Assembly: GCA_021234155.1 (NCBI GenBank)
Contig: JAJEKV010000224.1
Location: 1-64,000, forward strand
Reading direction: 5' to 3'
Length of the DNA stretch: 64,000 nt
Source: Isoetes taiwanensis
Taxonomy: Eukaryota > Streptophyta > Lycopodiopsida > Isoetales > Isoetaceae
Position numbers and translations under genes: made by a program. Below are positions 11,655 to 24,288 of the stretch, one piece after another. The first letter of the stretch is position 1; every line of letters starts with the position of its first letter. The notes under the pieces are model-generated. The model was not told where the DNA came from. It saw only the letters and a program-made list of their open reading frames with translations, and made no database searches.

Positions 11655-13100
11655 TGGGCTGGGCGGCAAAGTTACGTATAGTCCATCTACACCGTCCGTG
11701 TCACCATCGTGTCAAAAAAATGTCTGTCAACCTGACATCTTTAGTTTATTTATTTTGAAAAATTCTTATTGGCAGAGAATTAATGGTTTGATGACAGAGA
11801 GTCAACCTAATGATCTTGTTTTCCCATGATATGTTACTTTGAACTTTGGAGAAGTCCAACACGTAAACGTCCACAGGGAGGAAATTTTTGGTTTTTTATG
11901 CTTTTGTTCAAAACAAGAAACCATCATGGATCGGACTCGGGCGGCGCCGCCAATGCTCTGCCAAGAAACCTCCAGAAGGTTTTTTTATTTTCGAGTTAAA
12001 CTTGGAAAGCCATAGCCGGAAAGCCATAGCCATAGCTCGAAACCTGTTGAAAGCCATAGCCACTCAAACCAGATTAAAAGCCATAGCCGAGGAAAGCCAT
12101 AGCCATAGCTCGGGAAGCTTTGAAGCTTTCGGAAGTCCCCTTAGCCTTAAGCTCGACATTTGGATCTTCTATCTATTGAAGCCCGCTGATGAAAGGGTGA
12201 AAGCGTGTCTAATGAAAGAACCACCGATTTCGTGAGCGGCGAGCCTTTAGGCTTTAGGATATGCCGTAGAACAGATTTTTTTTTTTGACCTAGCAAAAAT
12301 TTCCTCCCCTGGGTGGACATTTAATTTTCTAAAGAACCGATGTGAATCCGGGGTTTCAAAATAAACCCCATCGGCGGCATGTTTTGCTATGCTAGTTGGC
12401 AATGGCGGCGCCGGGGGTTTATTTCAGGAAACCCCCTCCCCAATGCGGTTTCCTCCATCTTAAAGGCAATCCCGCATCCGTGTAAATATCGGACATTGGC
12501 ATGTTTAAACCAGCTTTAAGTCACAAAAATTGCGCTAAGAGGTGCCTCACATGTAAATTTTTCTGTATTCACATGCAGTTCATTTGAGACGGCCGGTTTG
12601 ACGTTGAGTCGTTCGTCCACGAACTGCTGGAGCAGTTTACAGCTGAGCGTCTCCAACGGCTTGACGTCCAGCAAGTTTTTGCCGGTGACATGTGAAGCGT
12701 CCCTAAGTCCACACAAATATTATTATTATTATTTGATCTAGCTCTCTTGGGGCCCTAGGCCATGGAGCGCTCGAGACATGTTAACATCCGATCTTGAGCA
12801 ATAAGTTTGTGAATCCACCGTCTTAATATTTGTGTGCCTTTAACATACCACTATGTACACATGGTTTAAATTTGGCTTCATTCGATATTTACGGTGCTCG
12901 TGCTTAAAGGGTGAAACCACATCTGCACCTGGCCAAGACTAAAAACCCATAGCCGCCAACCTTGAAGCTGCATTTTGAATTTCTAGGCACACACAGGCAC
13001 TCATCCTATCACATTAGGTGTGCCTAGTATGCAAAATTTCCTATGCGGGGGTGTGAATCCTAATTTTCTAGACAGGGATGTGAATCCTAAGCAGCGGTTA
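11655..13100. other. Upstream of ASHR3: low-complexity and MITE relics, no gene
   Basis: This is the presumed promoter side of the ASHR3-like gene. It holds an AT-rich stretch to about 11880, the ccatagcc-rich block at 12005-12120, and a diverged copy (about 12340-12440) of the MITE family found at 13101-13240 that shares ctatgctagttggcaatggc. Nothing else is recognisable. Confidence 0.55.
12005..12120 (+). repeat. Short interspersed ccatagcc repeat block
   Basis: The core aaagccatagcc recurs about six times with irregular spacing and several ccatagccatagctcg doublets. In one frame it reads KAIA repeats inside a 115-codon open frame starting at 11888, but no family match was recognised. Most likely repeat-derived rather than a protein gene. 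Confidence 0.6.
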
Positions 13101-13240
13101 GGCTGGGTTCACATGCACCCATCGCTAGAGAGGGGCCATGTTTTGCCCTATGCTAGTTGGCAATGGCAGGTGATGGTTTATGTAAAAGGGTGAGCCTTTT
13201 TACACGACGGTGATGGCGCCTTCACTGCATGGGAACCGGC
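13101..13240. mobile_element. Small PIF/Harbinger-like MITE
   Basis: The left end ggctgggttcacatgcaccc and the reverse complement of the right end (gccggttcccatgcagtg) form imperfect terminal inverted repeats like those of the clear copy at 27105-27246. The left flank is TTA; the right flank is TTT, so the 3-bp target duplication is imperfect. Confidence 0.55.
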
Positions 13241-15789
13241 TTTTACCCCCGAGCAAAGAGCCTAGGAATCGCTAGATCAGCAGCTTCTCGCCCAAAAAAC
13301 TCGAAGAAAAAAAATTAGGGTTCGTGCTTCCCCAGAGAATCCATCAGACTGTGATTGAGGGCTGTAGATTCCGATTCAATTTGCTTGGAAAGACCTAAAA
13401 CTATAAAATTTGCTTTAAGTGTAAAAGCAAAAATCCAAACCTAATGGCCCATAAAATCAAACGAAAAAATCTGAGCTACAACAAAGTCTTGGATTTGATT
13501 GAGTTTCGAAGCTTCTGCGCCCATATAGTCCTTCTACCGTATCTTCTGAGCTAGGTCTTTACCGAAAGAAAGCTCCAAATAAAGTTCTTGCCAAATTTGC
13601 AAATATGATGCATGGAATTTTCTTGGTCAGGCTGTGTTATGATACCAATGATTTGACCTTCGTAGCCCCACAATTTATTTTTGGGTTGCCCAAAGGGCAA
13701 AACCTATGCCATGTTGTGCAGAATAAGGAATATTCTATGAATATATGAAATTAACGGAGTAGATGGAATAGTTGAAGGGAATCAGAGGAGCATATATGAA
13801 ATTGAAGGCGACACATAGTCCACAGAAGAGAAAAAAAAAAAGATGTTGACTTCAAGTTTTCTTGCTTAAATGGGCTCGAAATGATATCCGATGGAACTGG
13901 GAGCTTGCAGAAAAAGAAGTCATGATGACAGGAAGTAACCGAGTAAATTGTCACTTGAAAGAACTCCGATATTCAAAGCTCTGAAATCTGTTATCTTATA
14001 TAAGCCTGTTAGTTCGAATGAGGTAATGCAGGGATTTAGGCTTCTTATTTGAAAACTGATTTGTTATAAATGGAGCACAAGTTGTTTCAATTCTTCGTCT
14101 TCATAGAGGGCAACCCTAGGTTGCATCAGCGACTTGTTAAAAGGGTTAGGGCGTATTTGGGCAATGGTAAAATTTAAGGTTTTCGTTAATGTACGTATTC
14201 AATCTTGTATGATGCTAATGTTCGCATAGTGGGTCTTTGCAAAGGTTTTTGTCGGCTTGTGTTTCTAGTTTTTATTGTAAAAATGACTTTTTTCCTTACT
14301 TTGTTTTTGCAAAATGCCGTCGTTTAAGTTTTTTGGAGAAACTTTGCGCCTACTGTTGTTGGAGAGCCAGATTGGATTTTGTTCAGCTGGCAAAACGATT
14401 TTATCTGTCTCCTTTTATATTATAGAGTTGCATCTTTGGCTCCTCATTGTGAAGATTACATGCAAAATTTCAGCTGTGGAAATGTCCAAAAAAAATATCA
14501 TTAACCTAAAAGCAAGATATTCTGGGAAGGGACTCGCAAGAGGCACAAAATCGGCCAAGCAACGAGAATGGAAGAGGTGCTATCGTGAGAAGACGCCGAT
14601 AACCGGTCCCAAAGGGGAAGTGGTCTTATATAGTAACTCGTCCCTTCCTAGAATGGCGATCCGAGGGCTCGGATCGATGCTATCATAGCTATTATTGCAT
14701 CTAACTTCCTAACCTTTTATGTCGCAAATCATATTGTTCTATGATTATCAAACTTTCTTAAATATTTCCATCGTCTTTTTGATTTAAATTTAATCTATAT
14801 GATTAGCCAAAGGAGAGGATTAAGGTTCAACCGAGGCTTTGTGTCAGGCCACATTGAATAAAGATCGTTGATTACAATCTTGCAAGTTGACCATAGCTTA
14901 ACCAAAAAATGATCTGGAATTTGACTAGACGTTCAACTATAAATGTTATCAGGTGTTTCACCGGCATTTGAACGAAAATTTGACCAGAGGGTGAACAAAT
15001 AATTGATGAGTGGTTTGACTGGGCTTCATGGGCATATGCGAGGGGAATCTTCACATATACATAGGGCGCCGGCTTCGCTGGTGCTAAATTCTTGTATGCT
15101 TATATTATTACATCGTTGTCTTTATCTGCAATTTTTATTCGCTTTTAGCAAATCAAAGATCTTGATGAGTCGCGGTGGTTAGGGTTCTTGAGGATGTTCT
15201 TAACTCTCAATAAACCGAGAAAATTTTTAAAATGGCTCACCGGCAGCAGTTCATTATGAAACCGTAAAAGCAAAGCTCCCGGCTTTGTCACAAGCATGAT
15301 TGCATGCACAAGAAATCGATGCATACTTTTTCTTAAAGTTCTTCCTTGCCTCATACTTCTTCTCAGAGTTGTTCTTTGCCATTATAAGCAAATTGAAAAT
15401 AGAGCAGATAAAGAATATTTAGGATTATTATTCTTTGCTTTAATTTCTTGACTTTTTTTATATGAAAGCTTTGCATATTTTGCTAGTCTATAAAATGTAC
15501 ACTTTGAGGTTGCACTTCTAATTTATAAAGAATACACTTTGTGCTTGCTGAAATAGGAACCTTCACAGAGTTATGTATTTCCATTTGGGAATTTTTGCAT
15601 GTCTATCTTTTGTTCAAAGCACTTAATCATTCCCCGTCTGTTTATCATTGTGCAACATGGCGAGGTTTGCCAGACGCATGTGAATCGCAACTAACCTGCA
15701 TTTACGTTGTTTGGTTTACAATTGAATGACATTGCCATTTGTTGAGTATGGGCATTCACCTAAAGACGACATATTAATATGATGACTCA
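13241..15789. other. No recognised gene
   Basis: AT-rich sequence with several short open frames on both strands. One 68-codon frame at 14481-14687 (plus, starts MSKKNIINLKARYSGKG, rich in Lys and Arg) has an ATG and a stop, but no recognised domain, splice context or neighbour supports it. Nothing else stands out. Confidence 0.5.
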
Positions 15790-16372
15790 ATGATGAACGG
15801 AGACGAGTTCATGACTTCTTAGAGTTATTATCCACCTTGGCACCAGGGCCCCAAGCTTATTTGCTTGCTTCATTGTCCAGGAACAAGCTTGTAGCTATTG
15901 CATCAATTCGCACGGGGTCCCACAGGCTACGGATTGAGACAGGTAGATGGGAGCGGCCGCAATTGCCGCGAGAAGCGAGACTATGTGCCTGTTGCCAGTT
16001 ACAGGTTATTGAAGATGAAAGCCATACTCTTCTGAGTTGCCCTGCTTTTGAGATAGTCCGGAATCATTTTTTGACCTTAGCATTCCATTCCACGCTTCCA
16101 CAACTTCTCAGAGCACCATCTGTGCATGACTTAGCATTATACATACTTGAGGTTCTAGATAAACGTCTGCAATTACTGAGCCCTCAGTAGTCATTATCTC
16201 CGCTTGTCTAGTATCATCATTACTGCAAAGGTTTTTCCCTTGAAAACCTTTCGAGGCAGGGGTTTTTTATTCCTAGTAGTAATGATTGTACTAGCCCATT
16301 GTATGGGTCCCATGACCTATTGGTCTCTGTGGACGTTAAAAAAATCTATTCTATTCTATTCTATTCTATTAA
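15790..16372 (+). mobile_element. LINE 3' end with zinc-knuckle C terminus and ctatt-repeat tail
   Basis: The plus strand encodes the C terminus of a LINE polyprotein: RTGSHRLRIETGRW, then CACCQLQVIEDESHTLLSC, a Cys-Cys-His-Cys finger typical of the region after RT. The frame stops at 16188-16190. The 3' UTR runs through gggttttttattcctagtag and gggtcccatgacctattgg to tggacgttaaaaaaa followed by five ctatt repeats (16347-16372). Short sequences at 22358-22478 and 48307-48416 share this 3' UTR. It is 5'-truncated, as is usual for LINE insertions. Confidence 0.8.
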
Positions 16373-16698
16373 TCAAAGTAGTTGTTCCACAAATTGGCAA
16401 AACAAAACAAATCTAGCAATGGTGGTCACTGAGTTCCACTATTCTGTTATATATAGAATGTGTCTTTATAAAAAACTTTCTAAGTGGGAGGACCAAGCTG
16501 CAAAAGATGGATGTTTCAGAAAGACTTAAAATCATTCCTTTATTGATTTGATGATTCATTTCTTTTCTTTTTTGAGACCCTAGAAATTAAGGTCAAAATA
16601 TGCATTTAGATAAAGAACAAGGATTGTTATCTTTGAACACGTATAGTCCCACATGACCAATGATTTTTGAAAGCTAAATTTAAAACCCTGGCTCGAAC

Positions 16699-16930
16699 AG
16701 GCAACTTTTTCTATTAAGGGTGCTCATTGGGCCCATGAGAATAAATAATATTCCTTCAAAAGCTACTAGGGTAATACTTTCCTAGCAATTCGGCAACAAT
16801 TCAAGTAGCTAAGATAGGCAACTTCTTATGTTAAGGGTGTTGATTGGCCCACGAGAATAAATAACATTTCTTCAAAAGCTCACATTACGAAGGTAACACT
16901 TTGCAAGCAATGTGGCAACAATTCAAGCGC
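16699..16930. repeat. Tandem duplication, unit about 117 bp
   Basis: Two adjacent diverged copies (from 16699 and from 16816), each starting aggcaact and containing gagaataaataa and gcaacaattcaag. No coding content. Confidence 0.7.
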
Positions 16931-18799
16931 AACAACTCATATTGCCACTACAATGGGAGTTGGACAAAGACAACACAACAATTTCACATTGTAGTGGGGT
17001 GGATACAAGTATGTTATGTGACTATATCAATCTTAAAACCATAAACATCTCATACTTCAAAAAATAAGATTGTTAGGACTTAAGTAGCAACATCCTAGAC
17101 TATATAAATCAACATATCCCATAGATACATCTTACATGTATGTGAAAAACAAATAATTCACATCTCAACCAGGGCTCGAAATTGGAGGGTTCCTCACCAG
17201 AATACCCGATTAAAGTTGGAAAAATCCACTTTCAAAAGTAGATGTAAGAAACTTTTTGGTGAAAATTTTGTAAAATGTTTGGTAAATTTGGCAAATTATA
17301 ATTTTTTTCTTAAAAACTGGTAAGTAGCAATAAAACACGAGATATTGCTCGTCTAAGCAAAATCTAAATTGGAGGCCCCGATCTCAACTCTTATTGGCAT
17401 TATTGTTGGCCAATCTCGATTCATGAAAAACTATTTTTGCACTTGCAAGAGTTTAGGGCCAACGTTGCTCCTCTAGATTTCACCACATTGTAAATTGTTA
17501 CTGTGCACATTTTCATCTTCATCATATATATTGAAGTCGCCTCTAACTATGAAGGCACGCCCTAATGAACATGCACGATTTTGCTTATGCGCAATAATGG
17601 TGGACGTTGTCATAAAAACGGCATGCATTCATACAGATTGCTAATCCACACATTACAATTAGATGTTCGGAACTAAACTACCATTGTTGAAACTGACATA
17701 CATTTGTGATGAACAATTAACCAGTGATTTGAAAAGATTATCACAAATCAAAAGTGACATGCATCCGTACTCATGCACGGCAACGCCGAGCACAATTTCA
17801 TGTTGGAGATTGTATGGATATTGCAACGTAATGTGAAGACAACCACAGACCATGTGACAAGCTAGATTTATCAACATCTTGGTCTATTTGTGCTTTCTTC
17901 TTAGACAAAAGTTTCATGTTGGAGAACATGTACGGTTGTTGTTCATGCATTGCAACGCATGGAACCCATTGTCGAACATGTAGTTTCTCTTGTCACAAGT
18001 AAAGACTTTACCATCACGCCACCCATTTTACATGTAGCAATATATTCATCATATTTACGTTTCAGCAACATGCATGTTAAACAAGGTGGCAAGCATGTAT
18101 GGACGCCAAGTGATAAACATGTATTGAATTAGGCTACATGGCAAGCAGACATATAGGCCTAGGGACACATTGGATAGTCCCCATTGCTGAGTTGGACGGA
18201 CAAAATCTCAATTGGCCCCAGGTAATCGTATAGAATCTCTACTACCTTACTTAGTATTGCTTTATGGGTGGAAAAGGGATATAGAAGCATAGATGTGACG
18301 TTGCTTAGGGTGGAAAAAGGATACTTCAAATGGGTTCAATCACGAAGTTAGTGTGATGAAAAATGGAAAGATCATTTGATAAGAGGTTGGATAAGATTGT
18401 TACGACTGCTAGTAGGTCCTTTTGTTAGTAATAATGGTGGCCCATAGACTATGGACATGATAAATAGTAGGAATTTATGTTCCCGATTGTTAGGGGTATG
18501 AGTCATCTTCCTTCCAAAGTTGATGATATACAGTTCTCTAGAATGGTAGAGGTAAGTACTCTTGTATTACCCATTGTTGTACCTACTATGAGCTTTCTAT
18601 CTCACTATTGTATGAGAAATTGTGGTTAGTACCACATCAATAAGAAAGAAGTTGAGGATTCCATTGAAGGTACATTGCGCCCACAAATTCTTATATGATT
18701 AGAAGGTAGGTCACGATTCTACTAATCCTTTTAAGTACATGCTCTAGATCCATTTATCTGAATATCTTTTCATATGCTCGTCAAAGCAATTAGGCGACT
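16931..18799. other. No recognised gene
   Basis: AT-rich, with only short open frames that lack any recognisable domain. No inverted-repeat boundaries or tandem arrays were noticed. Confidence 0.5.
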
Positions 18800-19503
18800 C
18801 CTTTTTTTTGTCGAATGACTCAAAACTTAAATTGAAAAGAGAAAGACATTACAAGAAAATGCTAGGGAAGGTGAAGATAACTTCAAACCTCATCGCTAAC
18901 ATTAGGATGCAACCTTGAAGACAAATATTGATCATGAAGACAAAATTTAGTCTCATGGTAGAAAGAAAATGCTAGGAAAGGTGGAGATAACCTTAAATCT
19001 CAAATACTTGAAGATCAGGATGCAAATCTCAAATGCTTGAAGATTAGGATGCAACATTGAAGACACATTACTGATCATGAAGACAAAATTTAGTCTCTTG
19101 ATAGAAAGAAAATGCTAGGAAAGGTGGAGATAACCTCAATTTTCAAACCTAACATTAGGATGCAACCTTCAAGACAAATACTGATCATGAAGACACAATT
19201 TAGTCTCTTGGTAGAGACCCATAGCAAGAGTGCGCACATCCCTGAAAACCAGCTGCCATTTGTGAGTCCAGCCCAACAAACTAGAGCCCTGCAAATATTA
19301 AATGTTCGCTTTTTAAAGTGCAGCCATTTGTGAGCAAGAAGCCCCAGGAGGACTTCGTGACTCCGTGGCTCGTACGATGTGTACAGAAGGATGTCTGGAC
19401 CTGTGCCCAAATGTGGCTGATGTTATCACGTAGAAGGAAGCAATGCTTAATTGACTCTGGGTCAACCTTGCAGAGTGGACAAAGAGGACTGACATTGGGC
19501 TGA
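18800..19503 (-). mobile_element. L1-like LINE 3' remnant with repeated 3' UTR
   Basis: On the minus strand, 19503 down to about 19230 encodes a zf-RVT-like fragment (CPLCKVDPESIKHCFLL, then ISHIWAQVQTSF) with stops and frameshifts. Below it, 19215-18855 holds three diverged copies of a 105-145-bp unit built on atgctaggaaaggtggagat and gatgcaac. The element ends in an eight-base A-run on the minus strand near 18800. This fits a dead L1-like insertion whose 3' UTR carries a small tandem array. Confidence 0.65.
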
Positions 19504-19670
19504 AAAGAATGAACTTATGACATTGGTTCTCAGCGCCCCTATGGAATGGGATTCTTGATCTTATGGTACTACATGCTAGGGAGTAGATTATGTACTACAT
19601 GCTAAAGAGTAGACTATATAATTCAACTATTGTATGTTTGGCCTTAGTACTCCTATAGTACTTATTATCA

Positions 19671-19866
19671 TAAGTCTAGTGGTAACACACTAGGTCTAGT
19701 AACTATAGGTCTCGAGTTCGAGACCGCCCTAAGACTCTGAATGTTGGGTGTCAAAACCCACGCACGCTAATGTAAAGTGGTTGGGGCGGGGCCCAACCAA
19801 GCAATGTAGTGTGGTGTGTGGTCACATGTCCAGTTGGATGCTGCCTAGTGGCGTGACGTTAAAATA

Positions 19867-19907
<41 letters not shown>
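19671..19907 (+). mobile_element. tRNA-derived SINE with (CTAT)n tail
   Basis: The head has a box-A-like tagtctagtggtaac (19672-19690) and a perfect box-B-like gagttcgagacc (19713-19724), as in tRNA-derived SINEs. The body carries gtaaagtggttggggcgggg and gtgtggtgtgtggtcacatg. It ends ggcgtgacgttaaaatac followed by about ten CTAT repeats. A second copy lies at 47554-47775 with the same layout, which supports a dispersed family. Transcription would be by RNA polymerase III from the internal promoter. Confidence 0.85.
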
Positions 19908-21080
19908 ATAGTACTCATATACTAATTCTTATCATAGGAAGACAAAGAAAGTCACTTTGCCTCCAGATATGAAAGATAGTCACTTTAAGATTCAACTTGT
20001 GTCTGCCTTAATATTGGGGATGAAGTTGAAAAAAGCCTTTTCCAAAATACAAAAAATCTCAACATACTATAATATTATTAGTATGTTAGTATAAGCTCCA
20101 ACCTTACCTCATCTTATCTTATCTTATCTTAATCTGTGTGATTGTTATCTTCATAATTCATTAGGTCTTTTAATGTTATTATCTCTTTTTGTCAAAACTT
20201 GCCATCTATATGGTTGATCTCATCCTTGAAAGTGTCATTGAGTATGCCTTCATCAGAATTGTTAGTCTCTAATACCTACACAATATATTAATCTTCTTCA
20301 TGATTTTCTTCTTCTATATCTTGCAAGACCTGGAATGGATACAATCTATCAAAGACATTTTTGGAAGGTTGCTGCATTCTACTCGTTTCAAAGATCCAAC
20401 ATGTTTCCAAAATCCTTCAACATTTTGCATTTCCTTTTGAATGTACATTTTGCTATAGGAGGGCTCATCTTATTGCCTTCTGCTATATGTTTCCTATCGT
20501 AAATGAAAGATATTGTGGTTCCCAATTATATTGTTTCTTTCTCGGCATAGCCCTAAAGGCTCCTTGTCTTATCATATTTTTAATGATCTAATGTGCACCC
20601 TTGCTTGAGGCACCTAACTCCCCGACGATTTGTTCTCTTGTCATACTTGATGTTGCGGGTTAGTCATCTCTCGATTGTTATGCGCAAAGATCGAGCAACG
20701 CCTTTGAGGAGGCCTCAATATTCTTGTTGCGAATTATTTTCTTTGTGAAATAATCAAACTTCATCAACAGAGGTGCCTAAACTTCAATATCTTCCATTAT
20801 TTATTTTGACATGCCATCGATGATTGTCTAGTTTTGGAGCATTCCCTTTAGTATTGCTCAAAATTTCTAACCATAGTGGGAAATTAATTTGTACTTCATT
20901 AATGTTCAAAAGCTCAACGAGAACACACTTCACTTCATCTACGATACATGCTTTATGTAGGAGCTTGTTAAGAATAATAAGACTGCTATAGTGGTCGAAG
21001 ATGCACCAACTACTTAACACAATACCACAGAAGGCCACAAAGTTTTCTATTCAAATTAGACACAAACAACAATTATCGAC
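19908..21080. other. No recognised gene
   Basis: AT-rich sequence, including a short tcttatcttatcttat run near 20115. No domain or repeat boundary was found. Confidence 0.5.
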
Positions 21081-21470
21081 ACAATCAATAGTAGTGTTGG
21101 ATGACTATATTCAATCTAATTGCAATGTCCATGACTAGCTGAGAAAAGATATGCATCTTCAAAAGCACTTTAGAAAACCTAGTCCTCTTCCAAATCTTCA
21201 TTAATAAGAGTCAGGAAAATGAGGCCCACGTAAAGTAAGTCGATTCAAATTCATGGAACAATATGAAATGTGGACGATACAATCAATAGTAGTGTTGGAT
21301 GACTATATTCAATCTCATTGCAATGTCCATGACTAGGAGAAAAAGATATGCATCTTTGAAAGCACTTTAGAAAACCTAGTCCTCTTCTAAATCTTCATTA
21401 ATAAGAGTCAGGAAAATGAGGCCCACGTAAAGTAAGTCGATTCAAATTCATGGAACAATATGAAATGTGG
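21081..21470. repeat. 198-bp tandem duplication
   Basis: Two adjacent, nearly identical copies from 21081 and 21279, each starting acaatcaatagtagtgttgg and ending aatatgaaatgtgg. A small difference (gactagctgag versus gactagga) again falls at a CTG. Confidence 0.9.
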
Positions 21471-22357
21471 CGAGCCTATCGAGTTGACCCTCTTGGCAAC
21501 TCAGGATCTTGTCTAAACTTGCAAAAGACTAAATCTAGGCTGGTATAAATAACTTCACAAAAGTGATAGCACAAAGAATTGGATCTTCCGATGCAATTGA
21601 AAATGAACCATTCTAATGTAGATCCAGTATCCCATATATAATATAATTCAAAGGAATCACTATTCTCAATATATATACCGTTCAATTTAGCAAGTCAATT
21701 AGCAGTTTCTAGCTAAACCACGATCCTCGGCTACACTGTCGCCATCAGCTGGATCACTGCCTTGCTCAATCACAACATGCACGCAAAGGAATGGGTCGCT
21801 GTGACTAAGTGAGAATCATAAATTGCCTATGCATATATAAGAACACCTTATGACTTTGGATAACAAGAACATAGACATAAGCAAAAGACGTAAGATCATA
21901 TGTGAGTAAAGTGCTAGACAACGACAATACTATATAAAATAGAACACATAAGCATCAAAAGCGAAGAACATAGCCAAAGAGATCAAATCATCACGATGCA
22001 TAGTTTTGGGACAATGGATATCCAGGTCCTGGTAGCAGAAAAATGCTCAGCCAACTTACAATACAAACCCTTCAATAGGAGTGGTCGGTAAACCTCGTCT
22101 ATGCATATCCTTCCATTTCACGCCTAGCACTAGAAGACCTCTTACCATGGAGTCAAAGAGTTGACACAATATTCTTGCTAGGAAAACTGCGTCTGGTATT
22201 ACGATGCACAAGAATATAGAGAACGTAGATGAACATGAATAACGATGGAGAAGCCTAGGCCACCGAATTTGGATTCTCGACCTCGAAGGATTCAAGAGAT
22301 ATCAAAATGCCAAGACACAGTGATGCACTACCAAAGATCATGACATGTGGAGTTAAG
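21471..22357. other. No recognised gene
   Basis: No coding region with recognisable similarity and no element boundary seen between the tandem duplication and the LINE tail. Confidence 0.5.
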
Positions 22358-22478
22358 CTCAGGTTTTACCCTCCTGGGCGGGGGTTTTTTAATCCTAGTA
22401 GTAATATGCTTGCTGCCTTGTTTGGGTCCCATAGGCCAATTGGTCTCTGCAGACGATAAAAATCAATTCAATTCAATT
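22358..22478 (+). mobile_element. Short LINE 3'-tail copy
   Basis: Shares gggttttttaatcctagtag, tttgggtcccata and ttggtctctgcagacgataa with the 3' UTR of the LINE at 15790-16372, and ends in tcaat repeats. It contains no coding part: either an extremely 5'-truncated LINE or a SINE carrying a LINE-derived tail. Confidence 0.7.
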
Positions 22479-22546
22479 ATAATATTTACTAGACGTGTGT
22501 AAATACTAATTGTTGATGATGCCCATAATCACATGTATAGCTGAAA

Positions 22547-23168
22547 GGACTAGAGAACAATTGACCTTCACTTCAGTTGGCGATGTTGTGGATGCATGGA
22601 GGCATTATTATACTCTAGGCATGTCGAGATAGCTTGTCGAGTGAGCCTTGTAATTACATCAATGTAAGTTCGACATTAAGCAAATAGACATTTTTCTTAT
22701 GCGAAGCTCACCCCAAGATCCATTTTCAATAAAGAATGCAACATTTCATATTAGGACTAGAGAACAATTGACCTTCACTTCAGTTGGCGGTGTTGTGAAT
22801 GCATGGAGGCATTATTACACTCTAGCCATGTCGAGATAGCTTGTCGAGTGAGCCTTGTAGTTACATCAATGTAAGTTCAACATTAAGCAAATAGACATTT
22901 TTCTTATGTAAAGCTCACCCCAAGATCCATTTTGAATAAAGAATGCAGCATTTCATATTAGGACTAGAGAACAATTGACCTTCACTTTCAGTTGGCGGTG
23001 TTGTGAATGCATGGAGGCATTATTACACTCTAGCCATGTCGAGATAGCTTGTCGAGTGAGCCTTGTAGTTACATCAATGTAAGTTCAACATTAAGCAAAT
23101 AGACATTTTTCTTATGCGAAGCTCACCCCAAGATCCATTTTCAATAAAGAATGCAACATTTCATATTA
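22547..23168. repeat. Three tandem copies of a 207-bp unit
   Basis: Units begin at 22547, 22754 and 22961, each starting ggactagagaacaattgacc and ending catttcatatta. They differ by only a few substitutions, so the array is young. No coding content or tRNA-like boxes were seen. Confidence 0.92.
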
Positions 23169-24288
23169 GCTTATACTAAAGTTTTTAGCCTTAATAACTT
23201 ACCATACTTTTTACATGCAATATCTCTTGCCGAACAACCAAACCATGTTAGCCAACTCAAAGATTTTTTTCCATAAGATCATATTCTCATGCTACTGAAA
23301 CCGATACTTGGTAGTAAAAATAATATAATGCAACATGTCAACAAAGTCTCATGATATAGATCCAACACTTAATCAACAATCTGTCTTCCTTGCTCTCTTG
23401 TTTATGCTTCCATAAAGATCCTTGATCTCATATATAGTTCCGGACTCTAGTGGCAGTGCCACTTCACTCTAGCACTACTAGTAATGAACTAAGTGTGCTT
23501 CTTTTGTAACAATCACTTAACTAGTTATCTTTAGACACTTGATACTTCTCTTATGCGACAAAAATCATAGGAAAGTGATATTTTGGGGACGTAATGCGCT
23601 CATGCCATGTGTCCCCAAACCTATAAACCCTTAAATTCAATGGTCCTATATGACCTGGGGCCCAATATTTGTACGTAACACAATTCATGATCTTTCTATC
23701 CAAGGTTAAATGCTTGCATACAGGAATGGCATGGCATTTTTCCAGGGACTATTGATGTCGTTAAGTGGAGGTGGGGATGGCTGCTTGGAATGCCTCCCTA
23801 AAATGCCATTGTTGAAAAGTGAAAATAGGTTAAACAACAATTTATGGAGGTAAAAAATCGTCAGAATCCCAACCTCCTTGGAATGCCTCCCTAAAAATGC
23901 CATTGTTGAAAAGTGAAAATAGGTTAAACAACAATCTATGGAGGTAAAATTGTCAGAATAGAGGGTAGATTGTTAGAATGTATGGTGAAGCTCTTAGAGC
24001 GCGAGGTAAAATTGATGGATGCAAGTACAAATGCTAGAACACCCAGAAAAGAAAAAGGTTATGTGGCGCTACCCAATTGGAGAAAAAGGTTATGTGGCGC
24101 TACCCAATTGGAGCATCTCGCAGAATACTCGACTTATTCATGGCGCTACCCAATTGGAGCATCTCACAAAATACTCAACTTATTTTTAAATTATTTGAAA
24201 AGAAAGAAAGTTGAGGAAGAGAGCGAGACAGCACACCAACATTGTTGTATGGGTGATGTCCTATTCATGTTAAGTTTCATGTTAAGTT
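23169..24288. other. Intergenic with two small direct repeats
   Basis: Contains a direct repeat of about 70 bp (23787-23857 and 23879-23948, starting aatgcctccctaaaa) and a triplicated ggcgctacccaattgga motif at about 24064-24160. No gene recognised. Confidence 0.6.

Noticed and set aside
14481-14687. 68-codon basic open frame (MSKKNIINLKARY...)
   Set aside because: No domain, splice context or codon pattern supports it; likely chance.
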